The notes: generated from the letters alone by a model not told the origin. A stretch of 56,852 nt of DNA from an uncultured Acetobacteraceae bacterium (GCA_903918195.1 CAIXDS010000233.1:1-56852), one strand, 5' to 3'. Positions 19,044 to 26,977 are shown, counted from the first letter of the stretch. Numbers and translations: made by a program.

Positions 19044-19712
19044 GCCGGCAACAGGCCGGGGCGCGAATGGATCATCCTCGGCAAATTACGGATATGAGGT
19101 GGCCGAGTCGATACCGGCCTTGGCAGGTCCGTCCGAGGTTTGCGCCCGTGCCTGTCACAGGACGCAGGGGTAATGACGGACACGGGTCGATTGATCCGAT
19201 ATTTCCCGCACAACGGAGCCCGGTGACCGTCGATCTTCCCACAAGATTGCCGTCTGTCCATGATTTGACGGTCATGTCCAGGCGGCGTCCGTTGAGTTAC
19301 CGACAGTGACGGGTAAATACATGACAATATTCGAGAACTGACCAAGGAAAGCCGGACAATTACCGTCTTATGTCCGGCAAGACACCTACCTTGGAACTGT
19401 CAATTTCGGTGGACACCGTCAGGCGTCAATGGCACATTACAAACAGTCAATGCGGCCTACCAAGTCGCTGAAATGTTTGGTGAAACGGGGCTCAAGGAGG
19501 TCTCTGCAATAGAAACCACCTGGCACTCCATCACCGCTTCAGGCCGCATCGGTTCGGTGTCATGCCGATCCACGACGCCGCTGGTGCCGGGCACCAGTGG
19601 AAACCCGGCCGGACCGGGCGAAGTGCTGGTCGTGGCGGTCGTGTCGCGACGATCCCTGCCGCGCGGGACGTGCACGGCAACGCGTGAATAACCCCCGATG
19701 GAGGGACAATAA
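19044..19712. other. intergenic control region between response regulator and pucBA array
   Basis: This 669-base gap has no convincing gene. Base composition is lower in GC than the flanks around 19260-19460, as expected for promoters. It holds a PpsR-type palindrome (19398-19415) and a 7-bp hairpin CTGGTGC-CGG-GCACCAG (19581-19597). The final 60 bases before pucB1 resemble the region before pucB2 (both contain CCGCGCGGGA and end with a GGAGGG ribosome site). No sigma-70 promoter is clear enough to mark. Confidence 0.6.
19398..19415. promoter_or_regulatory. PpsR/CrtJ-type repressor site
   Basis: The 18-mer TGTCAATTTCGGTGGACA is an exact match to TGTc-N10-gACA, the operator of the aerobic photosynthesis repressor PpsR/CrtJ. 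It lies about 300 bases upstream of pucB1 in the divergent control region. PpsR normally binds pairs of such sites, and I could find only one perfect copy here. Confidence 0.6.
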
Positions 19713-19850
19713 ATGGCTCAGTCTCTGTCTGGCCTCACTGAAGCCGAGGCCAAGGAATTCCACGAGCAGTTCAAGACGACGTTCACGGCGTTTCTTGGTG
19801 TCGCCGCCTTCGCTCATCTGCTCGTGCTGGTTTGGAAGCCCTGGTTCTGA
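19713..19850 (+). CDS. pucB: light-harvesting LH2 beta subunit, copy 1
   Basis: A 45-residue antenna beta polypeptide beginning MAQSLSGLTEAEAKEFHEQF. His17 precedes a single membrane helix with the bacteriochlorophyll ligand His35 (AAFAHLL), and the chain ends in WKPWF, the aromatic H-bonding tail. Sequence and length match the beta chain of the octameric Phaeospirillum molischianum LH2. GGAGGG precedes the ATG. It is the most divergent of the four beta copies, with Phe33 and Val40 near the ligand. The pucA1 gene follows after 17 bases. Confidence 0.95.
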   Translation: MAQSLSGLTEAEAKEFHEQFKTTFTAFLGVAAFAHLLVLVWKPWF

Positions 19851-19867
19851 TCTAGGAGTAAGTAAAA

Positions 19868-20041
19868 ATGGCAAATCCGGCAGACGACTACAAGATCTGG
19901 CTCGTCATCAACCCCGCTAAGTTTCTGGTTCCGATCTGGATCGCCGTGCTGGCCACCGTCGTGGTCATCCACATCGCCGTGATTGGCAGCCCGAAATACA
20001 ACTTCCTAGCAGCTCCGGCCAAGGTCGCCGCGGCTAGCTAG
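19868..20041 (+). CDS. pucA: light-harvesting LH2 alpha subunit, copy 1
   Basis: A 57-residue antenna alpha polypeptide beginning MANPADDYKIWLVINPAKF. After Met removal, Asp6 corresponds to the B800 ligand and His34 (VVIHIAV) to the B850 ligand of P. molischianum LH2. The residue aligned with alpha-Trp45 is Phe, and Tyr precedes it by two positions (KYNFL). The C-terminus reads APAKVAAAS. AGGAG lies nine bases before the ATG. A 171-base hairpin-containing gap separates it from pucB2. Confidence 0.95.
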   Translation: MANPADDYKIWLVINPAKFLVPIWIAVLATVVVIHIAVIGSPKYNFLAAPAKVAAAS

Positions 20042-20134
20042 TTAGCGCGCTCGCGCACCTTATCGGCAAATAACCGGGCCAATTGGGACGCACTTGGTCC
20101 GGCTCGTCGCCGGGGTGACCTGAGCCGAGACTTG

Positions 20135-20153
20135 GCGTGGCAGGCTGCCACGC
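20135..20153. repeat. hairpin in pucA1-pucB2 gap
   Basis: GCGTGGCA-GGC-TGCCACGC is a perfect 8-bp stem with a three-base loop. It lies in the middle of the 171-base gap after pucA1. It may stabilise the upstream pucBA1 message or attenuate read-through; antenna operons commonly use such structures. Confidence 0.5.
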
Positions 20154-20161
20154 AACTCCCG

Positions 20162-20182
20162 GCCGCGCGGGATTCGCGCGGC
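20162..20182. repeat. second hairpin in pucA1-pucB2 gap
   Basis: GCCGCGCG-GGATT-CGCGCGGC is a perfect 8-bp inverted repeat 30 bases upstream of pucB2. A related CCGCGCGGGA sequence sits at the same distance before pucB1, which suggests that the leader was duplicated with the gene pair. Confidence 0.5.
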
Positions 20183-20212
20183 AATGACAGAGTATCCCTG
20201 GAGGGTAGTTAA

Positions 20213-20347
20213 ATGGCGAATCTTTCCGGCCTGAGCGAAGAAGAGGCCAAGGAATTCCACGAGCAGTTCAAGACCACCTTCACCGCGTTCCTCGGCGTCG
20301 CCGCGGTCGCGCATCTGCTGGTCATCGCCTGGAAGCCTTGGTTCTGA
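20213..20347 (+). CDS. pucB: light-harvesting LH2 beta subunit, copy 2
   Basis: A 44-residue beta polypeptide beginning MANLSGLSEEEAKEFHEQF. The ligand His34 lies in AAVAHLLVIAWKPWF, and the tail aromatic residues are conserved. It is one residue shorter than copies 1 and 4 at the N-terminus. GGAGGG precedes the ATG. The 17-base spacing to pucA2 is identical in all four pairs. Confidence 0.95.
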   Translation: MANLSGLSEEEAKEFHEQFKTTFTAFLGVAAVAHLLVIAWKPWF

Positions 20348-20364
20348 TCTAGGAGCGCATGAAA

Positions 20365-20538
20365 ATGGCAAACCCGGCAGACGACTACAAGATCTGGCTC
20401 GTCATCAACCCCGCCCAGTGGCTGGTTCCGATCTGGATCGCCGTGCTGGCAGTGGCTGTTGTCATCCACGTCGCAGTGATCGGCAGCGGGAAGTACAACT
20501 TCCTCGCGGCGCCGGCCAAAGTTGCTGCGGCGAAGTAA
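20365..20538 (+). CDS. pucA: light-harvesting LH2 alpha subunit, copy 2
   Basis: A 57-residue alpha polypeptide, MANPADDYKIWLVINPAQW onward. The B800-type Asp, ligand His35 (precursor numbering) and the GSGKYNFL tail are present. It differs from copy 3 at residues 18-19 (QW versus KY), 27 and 57. An in-frame ATG six bases upstream is too close to the AGGAG site, so the second ATG is preferred. pucB3 follows after only 27 bases. Confidence 0.95.
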   Translation: MANPADDYKIWLVINPAQWLVPIWIAVLAVAVVIHVAVIGSGKYNFLAAPAKVAAAK

Positions 20539-20565
20539 TCAAAAATTCCTTAGGAGGGTAATTAG

Positions 20566-20700
20566 ATGGCATCTCTCTCTGGCTTGAGCGAAGACGAAGC
20601 CAAGGAATTCCACGAGCAGTTCAAGACCACGTTTACTGCGTTCCTCGGCGTCGCCGCGGTTGCGCATCTGCTGGTCCTGGCCTGGAAGCCTTGGTTCTGA
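20566..20700 (+). CDS. pucB: light-harvesting LH2 beta subunit, copy 3
   Basis: A 44-residue beta polypeptide, MASLSGLSEDEAKEFHEQF onward, with ligand His34 in AVAHLLVLAWKPWF. TAGGAGGG precedes the ATG by nine bases. The short gap to pucA2 and the lack of hairpins between them suggest that pairs 2 and 3 share one message. Confidence 0.95.
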   Translation: MASLSGLSEDEAKEFHEQFKTTFTAFLGVAAVAHLLVLAWKPWF

Positions 20701-20717
20701 TCTAGGAGCACATGAAA

Positions 20718-20891
20718 ATGGCAAACCCGGCAGACGACTACAAGATCTGGCTCGTCATCAACCCCGCCAAGTATCTGGTTCCGATCTGGATCGCCGCGCT
20801 GGCAGTGGCAGTGGTCATCCATGTCGCCGTGATCGGCAGCGGGAAGTACAACTTCCTGGCCGCCCCGGCCAAGGTTGCGGCAGCCAGCTAG
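20718..20891 (+). CDS. pucA: light-harvesting LH2 alpha subunit, copy 3
   Basis: A 57-residue alpha polypeptide with PAKYLVPIWIAALAV in the membrane segment, ligand His35 and the GSGKYNFL tail. It ends KVAAAS like copy 1, whereas copies 2 and 4 end in AAK, so the array seems to have been shuffled by recombination. A 72-base gap with a strong hairpin follows. Confidence 0.95.
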   Translation: MANPADDYKIWLVINPAKYLVPIWIAALAVAVVIHVAVIGSGKYNFLAAPAKVAAAS

Positions 20892-20902
20892 TCACCGCGT
20901 CC

Positions 20903-20924
20903 GCGCCGGCGCTTGCGCCGGCGC
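20903..20924. repeat. strong hairpin in pucA3-pucB4 gap
   Basis: GCGCCGGCGC-TT-GCGCCGGCGC is a perfect 10-base inverted repeat. It has no T-tract, so mRNA protection or partial termination before pucB4 is more likely than full termination. Confidence 0.5.
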
Positions 20925-20963
20925 AACGGACAGCGATCTGAATTCTCTGAGGAGTGTCGTTAG

Positions 20964-21101
20964 ATGGCGAAGTCTCTCTCTGGCTTGACTGAAGAAGAAG
21001 CCAAGGAATTCCACGAGCAGTTCAAGACCACCTTCACTGCGTTCCTCGGCGTTGCCGCGGTTGCGCATCTGCTGGTCATCGCCTGGAAGCCTTGGTTTTG
21101 A
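20964..21101 (+). CDS. pucB: light-harvesting LH2 beta subunit, copy 4
   Basis: A 45-residue beta polypeptide, MAKSLSGLTEEEAKEFHEQF onward, the copy closest to the P. molischianum LH2 beta chain (SLSGLTEEEA). Ligand His35 and the WKPWF tail are conserved. GAGGAG precedes the ATG. A 17-base spacer leads to pucA4. Confidence 0.95.
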   Translation: MAKSLSGLTEEEAKEFHEQFKTTFTAFLGVAAVAHLLVIAWKPWF

Positions 21102-21118
21102 TTGTGGAGTACCTGAAA

Positions 21119-21292
21119 ATGGCAAATCCGGCAGACGACTACAAGATTTGGCTCGTCATCAACCCCGCTCAGTGGCTGGTTCCGATCTGGATCGCCGTAC
21201 TGGTGGTGGCTGTGGTCATCCACGTCGCAGTGATCGGCAGCCCGAAGTACAACTTCCTGGCGGCCCCGGCTAAGGTCGTAGCGGCAAAGTAA
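21119..21292 (+). CDS. pucA: light-harvesting LH2 alpha subunit, copy 4
   Basis: A 57-residue alpha polypeptide with PAQWLVPIWIAVLVV, ligand His35 and the tail GSPKYNFLAAPAKVVAAK. Like the other three it has Phe where P. molischianum has the H-bonding alpha-Trp45. Its ribosome site (TGGAG) is weaker than those of copies 1-3. A large double inverted repeat follows. Confidence 0.95.
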   Translation: MANPADDYKIWLVINPAQWLVPIWIAVLVVAVVIHVAVIGSPKYNFLAAPAKVVAAK

Positions 21293-21295
21293 TCA

Positions 21296-21360
21296 GCGCA
21301 TCCGCGCCGACTTCGGCCGGTGGCGGATGGGATCCGGGCACGCGTGCCCGCCCCATCCGC
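21296..21360 (+). terminator. puc array terminator region
   Basis: Two overlapping hairpins lie just after pucA4. GCATCCGC pairs with GCGGATG, and that arm can instead pair with CCCATCCGC at 21352-21360 around an inner GGGCACG-CGTGCCC palindrome (21336-21349). The alternative pairing is strong, but no T-run follows, so this may be a Rho-aided terminator or an mRNA-stabilising structure. Confidence 0.55.
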
Positions 21361-21544
21361 TGCCGGGTGTCGATTTGAGTGATTGTCTGGCCTGGGCGTC
21401 AAGAGTGACGTCATTTCTCAACCCGGAGATTCCGGCTGCGCTCCCGTCGGGGCGCCAGGACCCACCCAGGGCAGGGCGCGAACGCGCCGCCCCGTACCGG
21501 TCCGCCGCGATGCGGTTCCCGGGTTGCACCACAGGGGGTGGTCC

Positions 21545-21880
21545 ATGTCACGTGTTTACAAACCCTGCCGCCAGCCGGCACCGTCGCTTTGGGATATCGT
21601 GCGTCTGCGCTCACTTGGCGAATCGCTTGCCGCCATTGCTGATGCGTATGGCTGCCACCGGCAGACCATCTGGGCCGCCCTGAACCGGGCCGCCGATCGC
21701 GGCCAACTGCCGCCAGTTCTCGTCTCGGTTCTCTATCCCGACGACCGTGAGGCCGCTGCCCGCCTGCTGCAGCGCATCGAAGCCGCCCGCACCAGCGGTG
21801 TCGAGGTCGCCGGATCGACCCAGGCCGATGCCGCGCCGGTTCGCCGCGGTGGATTGGCCGAGTTGCACGCGGCAGCGTAA
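21545..21880 (+). CDS. small HTH-domain protein
   Basis: A 111-residue protein beginning MSRVYKPCRQP. Residues 12-55 (WDIVRLRSLGESLAAIADAYGCHRQTIWAALNRA) read as a resolvase/Sigma70-r4-like helix-turn-helix with a good turn (AIADAYGCHRQTI). The C-terminal half is charged and of unknown fold. It lies just after the antenna array on the same strand. It may be a local DNA-binding regulator or the remnant of a mobile-element protein. No close family is recognised. Confidence 0.5.
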   Translation: MSRVYKPCRQPAPSLWDIVRLRSLGESLAAIADAYGCHRQTIWAALNRAADRGQLPPVLVSVLYPDDREAAARLLQRIEAARTSGVEVAGSTQADAAPVRRGGLAELHAAA

Positions 21881-21884
21881 GGAA

Positions 21885-21930
21885 GGCCAGGGCTCTGCCC
21901 TGGACCCGGCAGGGGGCGGTGGCCCCCTGC
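21885..21930. terminator. paired hairpins after trpE
   Basis: CCAGGG-CTCTG-CCCTGG is followed by GCAGGGGGC-GGTG-GCCCCCTGC (21909-21930). Both are perfect stems. They lie between the convergent HTH gene and trpE and could terminate both. The first stem resembles the repeats at 8078 and 29680. Confidence 0.55.
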
Positions 21931-21941
21931 ACCTCGTTCCG

Positions 21942-23456
21942 TTAGGTGCCTTTGCCGGCCGCGAACCTTACCGCTTCTTCTGCTGCCCGTAGAAGGGACT
22001 GCGCCTTTTGCCGGGTCTCTTCGTACTCGGCCTGCGGGTCCGAGTCGGCAACGATCCCCGCGCCGGCCTGCACATGCATGGTGCCGTCCTTGACCACCGC
22101 GGTGCGCAGCCCGATGCAGGTATCCATTGTGCCGTTGGCGGCGAAGTAGCCGATGCAGCCGGCATAGACGCCGCGCCGGGTCGGTTCCAGTTCTTCGATG
22201 ATCTCCATCGCCCGCACCTTCGGTGCCCCGGTCAGCGTGCCGGCCGGGAACCCCGCCGCCAGCGCATCAATGGCGTCGAGCCCTTCGCGCAACGTGCCCT
22301 GCACGTCCGAGGCGATGTGCATCACATGGCTGAACCGCTCGATGGCGAAGCTTTCCGTCACCCGCACGCTGCCCAGCTCGGCCACCCGGCCGACATCGTT
22401 GCGCCCGAGGTCGAGCAGCATCAGGTGTTCGGCGCGCTCCTTCGGGTCGGCGAGCAGTTCGGCGGCCAGAATCTGGTCCTCTGCATGCGTCGCGCCGCGC
22501 CGCCGCGTGCCGGCGAGCGGACGGATGGTCACGGTGCCATCGCGCAGCCGCACCAGGATTTCCGGGCTGGACCCGACCACCGCGAAGCCGCCGAAATCGA
22601 GGAAGAACAGGAAGGGTGCGGGGCTGATGCGGCGCAGCGCGCGATAAAGCGCGAAGGGCGGCAAGGCAAACGGAACCGAAAAGCGTTGGCTCGGCACGAT
22701 CTGGAAGGCGTCGCCGGCGCGAATGTAGTCCTTAGCCTTCTCCACCGCCGCGACGAAGCCCTCGCGGGTAAAGTTGGAGGTCGGGGCGGGCAGGGGCGGC
22801 AGCGCCACCGGCGGCGCGGCGAGCGGCAGCGGCCGGGACAAAGCCGCCTCCGCCTGCTCGAGCGTGGCCTGTGCCGCGTTCCAGGCCGCCTCGGCCGACA
22901 GCCCCGCGCGCGGATAGACCGGGGCGGCCAGGGTGAGCAGGTCGGTGACGGTGTCGAAGATGGCATACAGGGTCGGCCGCGCCAGCAGGGCGTCGGGCAC
23001 GTCGATGCTGGCCTGGTTCTTCTCCGGCAGCCGCTCCATCAGCCGGACCATGTCGTAGCCGAGGTAGCCGATCAGCCCACCGCACATCGGCGGCAGCCCC
23101 TCCGGCACCTCCAGGTGCGATTCGGCCACCACGGCGCGCAGACTGTCGAGCGCCGGCCGGTCATCCGTGGCGAAGGCGTAGGGGGCGGACAAGGCATGCC
23201 GGTTCAGCTCCGCCCGGCCGCCGCGGCAGCGCCACACCAGGTCGGGCAGCAGCCCGATGATGGAATAGCGGCCGCGGCTGGCGCCGCCCTCCACGCTTTC
23301 CAGCAGGAAAGTGTTGGGCTTGCCGTGGGCGAGCTTCAGGAACACCGCCACCGGCGTGTCCAGGTCCGCCACCGCGCGTCGCCAAAGCAGATGCCCGCGT
23401 CCCTGCTCGTAGTCGTGCCGGAACTCGGCGAAGCCGGGGGCGGGGGAGGCGTCCAT
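21942..23456 (-). CDS. trpE: anthranilate synthase component I
   Basis: Converts chorismate to anthranilate with TrpG; 504 residues from the ATG used here. The N-terminal domain holds the Trp feedback region (LLESVEGGASRGRYS). The chorismate-binding domain has GDAFQIVPSQRF, LAGTRRRG, LMLLDLGRNDVGRVA and FPAGTLTGAPKVRAMEII. AAGGGA lies nine bases before the ATG at 23456. A GTG at 23492, overlapping the ppiD stop, is an alternative start. It is coupled to ppiD but separated from trpG by the puc insertion. Confidence 0.95.
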   Translation of the reverse strand: MDASPAPGFAEFRHDYEQGRGHLLWRRAVADLDTPVAVFLKLAHGKPNTFLLESVEGGASRGRYSIIGLLPDLVWRCRGGRAELNRHALSAPYAFATDDRPALDSLRAVVAESHLEVPEGLPPMCGGLIGYLGYDMVRLMERLPEKNQASIDVPDALLARPTLYAIFDTVTDLLTLAAPVYPRAGLSAEAAWNAAQATLEQAEAALSRPLPLAAPPVALPPLPAPTSNFTREGFVAAVEKAKDYIRAGDAFQIVPSQRFSVPFALPPFALYRALRRISPAPFLFFLDFGGFAVVGSSPEILVRLRDGTVTIRPLAGTRRRGATHAEDQILAAELLADPKERAEHLMLLDLGRNDVGRVAELGSVRVTESFAIERFSHVMHIASDVQGTLREGLDAIDALAAGFPAGTLTGAPKVRAMEIIEELEPTRRGVYAGCIGYFAANGTMDTCIGLRTAVVKDGTMHVQAGAGIVADSDPQAEYEETRQKAQSLLRAAEEAVRFAAGKGT

Positions 23457-23488
23457 GCGTAAGGGTCCCTTGCTGGGCGGGGTGGAAA

Positions 23489-25405
23489 TCACTCGGATCG
23501 CTGGATGAGCTGCTCAAGCACCGGGCGGTTCACGCGCGGGGTGGCGCGGTCGCGCACGGCGGTGGCGAACACGTTTTCAATGTCGTTGGCGATCGCCCGT
23601 GCCAGCGCGTCGCGGATCTGGCCATAGCCGACCGGGTCGGCGGCCGCGTCGGGGGCCTGCACCTCGCGCAGCACCGCGACCACGAAGCCGTCGGCGGTCT
23701 CCGCCATGGTCGGCTCGCCGACCTTCAGGCTGAACAGCGGGGTGACAAGCTGCGCCGGTACGCCCGGCGCGGGCGCGGCGCGGCCGACCGGCGGCAGGTG
23801 GCGCACCGTCAGGCCGGTTGCGGCGTCGGACAATGATTTTCCCGCCTTCACCGCCGCCAGGATATTCGCCGCGGCCTCTTCCTGACTGCGGTGGATGGCG
23901 TCATGCGTCCAGTCGGCGCGCACGCGATCGGCCACTTCGGCGAACGGCCGGGGCGCCGGTGGCGTGATGTCTTCCACGATCACGGCGAAAAACGCCTGCG
24001 GACTGCCCTCGACCGGCACCTGGGTCAGCCGCGCCGGCTCGCCCTGCTTCATCTGGAAGGCGGCCTGGATCAGGGTGGAGCGCAGCTCGTCGCTGCCCGG
24101 GATGGGCGCCGGCTGGCCCGTGGCCGTGTTGCCCTGCGCATCCAGCGTGCCGGTGACGCCGGCCAGGCCGAGGTCGCTAGGCATGTTGTCGAGCGGCACG
24201 CCGCCCGTCAGCAGGTCGCCGAGCTTGTTGGCGCGGTCGTAGAGCAGGTCGGCGGCCTTGTCGGCGATCACCCGGGTGCGCAAATCGTCGCGCACCTCGT
24301 CCAGCGTCTTCGCCGTGCCGGGCGTGACCTTGGTCACCTTCACCGCGTACCAGCCGAGCGCAGTCTGCACCGGCGGGCCGACCACGTTGGGCACGCCGGC
24401 GAACACGGCATCGGCCAGCTCGGGCGAGGGGATCTGTTCGCGGGTCGAGTCGGTCAGATCGACCGGCGTGCCGCCCGCCTTGGTGGCAGCAGCCTGGATG
24501 GTCGCCCAGTCCGCCCCGGCCAGCCACTGCGCCGCAAGGGTTTTTGCCGCCGCTTCGTCGGACAGCAGCACCACCTCGGCGCTGCGCTTCTCCGGCAGAT
24601 TGTAACTGGCACGCGCCTGTTCGAAGGCGCCGCGCAGGTCTTCCTCGGTCACCTGCACGTCCTTCGCCATCGTCTCGGGCGAAAGAATCACCGCCTTGAT
24701 GTGGCGCAGCTCCGGGGTGGAGTACTGGTCCTTGTGGTTTTCGTACCAGCGGTCGAGCTGCGCCTCGGTGGGCTCGGCCGGGGGCGCGGCGGCGGCGAAC
24801 GGCAGCTCGACCGCGTCGGCGACGCGCTTCTCCTGCTGGAAGGCGTAGACCTCGCGGGTCAGCAGGTCGGGCGAGACGGCGCCGGAGCGCAGCGTCTCCA
24901 GCAGCTGGCGCTGCAGCATGTCGGTGCGCAGCAGGGCGAGGAACCGCGGCTCGGTCAGGTCGTTGTTGCGCAACACCTGCTCGAACACGGTCTTGTCGAA
25001 CTGGCCGTTGGCGCCGTGGAAGGCGGGAATCTGGAAGGTCGTCTGGCGCAGCGCCGCCTCCGGCACGACGAGCCCCATCGCCTCGGCGGATTCGGTCAGT
25101 GCGGTCTGGGTGATCAGCCGCTGCAGCGCCTGCGCCGCGACGCCGCGCCTGATCTCGGGCGTGGGTTCGGTGTGGCCTCCGAAACTGCGCATGACCTGGG
25201 CGAGCTGGCGCCGGTAGGCGTCCTGCAGCTCGGGCAGGCCGATGCTGCGGCTGCCGACGGTGGCGACCGAGTCGTCGGACATGCCGCCGGTGATCAGCCG
25301 CAGGATGTCGCTGCCGACCCCCCAGGCGACAAACATCACCACCAGGAACATGAACAGAAGGCGCGCCGGCCACGTGTTGAGGCCACGACGAAACGTTACG
25401 AGCAT
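23489..25405 (-). CDS. ppiD: peptidyl-prolyl cis-trans isomerase, PpiD/SurA-like
   Basis: Membrane-anchored periplasmic foldase of 638 residues. A single N-terminal helix ([19 protein letters not shown]) follows a short cytosolic basic stretch. A SurA_N-type chaperone segment (about residues 40-200) comes next, then a parvulin rotamase domain (about residues 240-360, [13 protein letters not shown]...[13 protein letters not shown]) and a C-terminal region. I chose the ATG at 25405 ([12 protein letters not shown]), which matches the family start; upstream residues are unrelated. The ppiD-trpE order is common in alphaproteobacteria. It is divergent from tpiA. Confidence 0.93.
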   Translation of the reverse strand: MLVTFRRGLNTWPARLLFMFLVVMFVAWGVGSDILRLITGGMSDDSVATVGSRSIGLPELQDAYRRQLAQVMRSFGGHTEPTPEIRRGVAAQALQRLITQTALTESAEAMGLVVPEAALRQTTFQIPAFHGANGQFDKTVFEQVLRNNDLTEPRFLALLRTDMLQRQLLETLRSGAVSPDLLTREVYAFQQEKRVADAVELPFAAAAPPAEPTEAQLDRWYENHKDQYSTPELRHIKAVILSPETMAKDVQVTEEDLRGAFEQARASYNLPEKRSAEVVLLSDEAAAKTLAAQWLAGADWATIQAAATKAGGTPVDLTDSTREQIPSPELADAVFAGVPNVVGPPVQTALGWYAVKVTKVTPGTAKTLDEVRDDLRTRVIADKAADLLYDRANKLGDLLTGGVPLDNMPSDLGLAGVTGTLDAQGNTATGQPAPIPGSDELRSTLIQAAFQMKQGEPARLTQVPVEGSPQAFFAVIVEDITPPAPRPFAEVADRVRADWTHDAIHRSQEEAAANILAAVKAGKSLSDAATGLTVRHLPPVGRAAPAPGVPAQLVTPLFSLKVGEPTMAETADGFVVAVLREVQAPDAAADPVGYGQIRDALARAIANDIENVFATAVRDRATPRVNRPVLEQLIQRSE

Positions 25406-25533
25406 GCGAAATCCCACGCGAAAAGCGCCGCACCATAGGTCCGTCCCCCTTGGTTTGCCAGCCTCCCTGCGGTAGGAGCGAGGCAAGCCGTAACATGCCC
25501 GTCACGAGGGGCAGTCACAGGAGAGGGAGAGAA

Positions 25534-26280
25534 ATGCGCCAGCTCATTGCCGGGAACTGGAAAATGAACGGCTTGCTGGCCGAGGCGGAGGCGCTGGCGG
25601 AGGATGTCGCGGCTGGCGCCGAGGGCCTCTCCTGCGATCTGCTGGTCTGCCCGCCCGCCACGGTGATCTGCACGGTGGCGGATGTGGTCGCTGGCGCGCC
25701 CTTCGCGCCGGTCGCGATCGGCGGGCAGGACTGCCACGCCGCGGCGAGCGGTGCGCATACCGGCGACCTCTCGGCCGCCATGCTGCGCGATGCCGGCGCG
25801 ACCTGGGTGATTCTCGGCCATTCCGAGCGGCGCACCGATCATGCCGAGACCGATTCGGTGGTCCACGCCAAGGTGCTGGCCGCGGTGGCGGCCGGGCTCA
25901 CGCCCATCGTGTGCGTCGGCGAGACCGAGGCGGAGCGGCTGGACGGGCGACAGGAGGCGGTGGTGGGTGCCCAGCTTGCCGGGTCGCTGCCCGTCGATTT
26001 CGCCGGCGTGGTGGCCTACGAGCCGGTCTGGGCGATCGGCACCGGCCGCACGCCGACCGAGGCCGACGTGGCGGCCATGCACGCCTTCATCCGCGCCGCG
26101 CTGCTGCGGCATCTGGGCGAGGCGGGGCGGCTTGTGCTGATCCTGTATGGCGGTTCGGTGAAGCCGTCCAACGCCGCAGCGCTGCTGGCGCTGCCGGAGG
26201 TGGGTGGGGCCCTGGTCGGCGGCGCCAGCCTGGTTGCCGCCGACTTCCTCGCCATCGCCCGCGCGGCACAAGCCGCCTGA
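25534..26280 (+). CDS. tpiA: triosephosphate isomerase
   Basis: Interconverts DHAP and glyceraldehyde-3-phosphate; 248 residues. The start [13 protein letters not shown] includes the substrate Lys, ILGHSERR holds the catalytic His and [10 protein letters not shown] the catalytic Glu. The phosphate-binding GGSV loop lies near the C-terminus. AGGAGAGGGAG precedes the ATG, and the open frame upstream of it is not conserved. secG follows after 115 bases. Confidence 0.96.
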   Translation: MRQLIAGNWKMNGLLAEAEALAEDVAAGAEGLSCDLLVCPPATVICTVADVVAGAPFAPVAIGGQDCHAAASGAHTGDLSAAMLRDAGATWVILGHSERRTDHAETDSVVHAKVLAAVAAGLTPIVCVGETEAERLDGRQEAVVGAQLAGSLPVDFAGVVAYEPVWAIGTGRTPTEADVAAMHAFIRAALLRHLGEAGRLVLILYGGSVKPSNAAALLALPEVGGALVGGASLVAADFLAIARAAQAA

Positions 26281-26395
26281 GCGCGCCCGCTGAACCCACC
26301 CACACGCCTGCAACACCCTGGCTGCACTTCCCTTCGCCGCCCTGCGCCGCTAGAAGGCCGCGTCTTCCGGGGATGGCCCCCGGCGAGGAACACCC

Positions 26396-26908
26396 ATGAC
26401 CACCGTGCTGCTTATCATCCACCTGTTCGTGACGCTCACCCTGATCGGCGTCGTTCTGCTTCAGCGCAGCGAGGGTGGTGGCCTGGGCGTCGGCACCTCG
26501 CAGGGCATGGGCTCCTTCATGAGCGGGCGCGGCACCGCCAACCTGCTGACCCGCACCACCGCCATCCTGGCCGCCTTGTTCTTCGGCCTGTCGCTGGCGC
26601 TGGCGCTGCTGAACAAGGGCACCACCGTGCGGCATTCCATCCTGGACGTGTCGCCGCCCGCCGGCAGCCCCGCGCCGAGCCTGCCGGCGCCGCCGGGCAG
26701 CCCCATTCCCGGCAGCCCTGTTCCCGGTAGCCCCATCCCCGGCACTCCTGCGCCTACCCCGGCGCCGGTTGCTCCCGCCCCGAAGACCCCCGCGCCGGAG
26801 GCTGTCGTCCCGCCTGCACCCGTTGCACCTGCACCCATTGCACCCGCACCCGTTGCGCCCGCGCCCGCAGCCCCTGCCTCTGGTGCCCCCTCGGTTCCGA
26901 CCAACTGA
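26396..26908 (+). CDS. secG: preprotein translocase subunit SecG with Pro-rich tail
   Basis: Accessory subunit of the SecYEG channel, 170 residues. The first 75 residues are a normal SecG: helix LLIIHLFVTLTLIGVVLLQ, the conserved loop RSEGGGLG...GMGSFMSGRG, then a second helix (AALFFGLSLALALL). The remaining 90 or so residues are Pro/Ala-rich, with PGSPIPGSPVPG and APVAP-type repeats encoded by tandem 15-base units at about 26810-26870. Such tails occur in alphaproteobacterial SecG and probably protrude on the membrane surface. Confidence 0.94.
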   Translation: MTTVLLIIHLFVTLTLIGVVLLQRSEGGGLGVGTSQGMGSFMSGRGTANLLTRTTAILAALFFGLSLALALLNKGTTVRHSILDVSPPAGSPAPSLPAPPGSPIPGSPVPGSPIPGTPAPTPAPVAPAPKTPAPEAVVPPAPVAPAPIAPAPVAPAPAAPASGAPSVPTN

Positions 26909-26977
26909 GCCGTCATCCTGTTCGCGCACGCCGGCATAAGGATGGCGGGGTGCGCGCCGCCCGGGGAAACGCGTGAC

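Noticed and set aside
19372..19385. TGTCCGGCAAGACA as a second PpsR site
   Set aside because: The half-sites are separated by only six bases instead of ten, so the helical spacing is wrong for PpsR/CrtJ.
22008..25438. Long plus-strand frames opposite trpE and ppiD
   Set aside because: They have typical antisense composition with no start signals or motifs, whereas trpE and ppiD are complete on the other strand.
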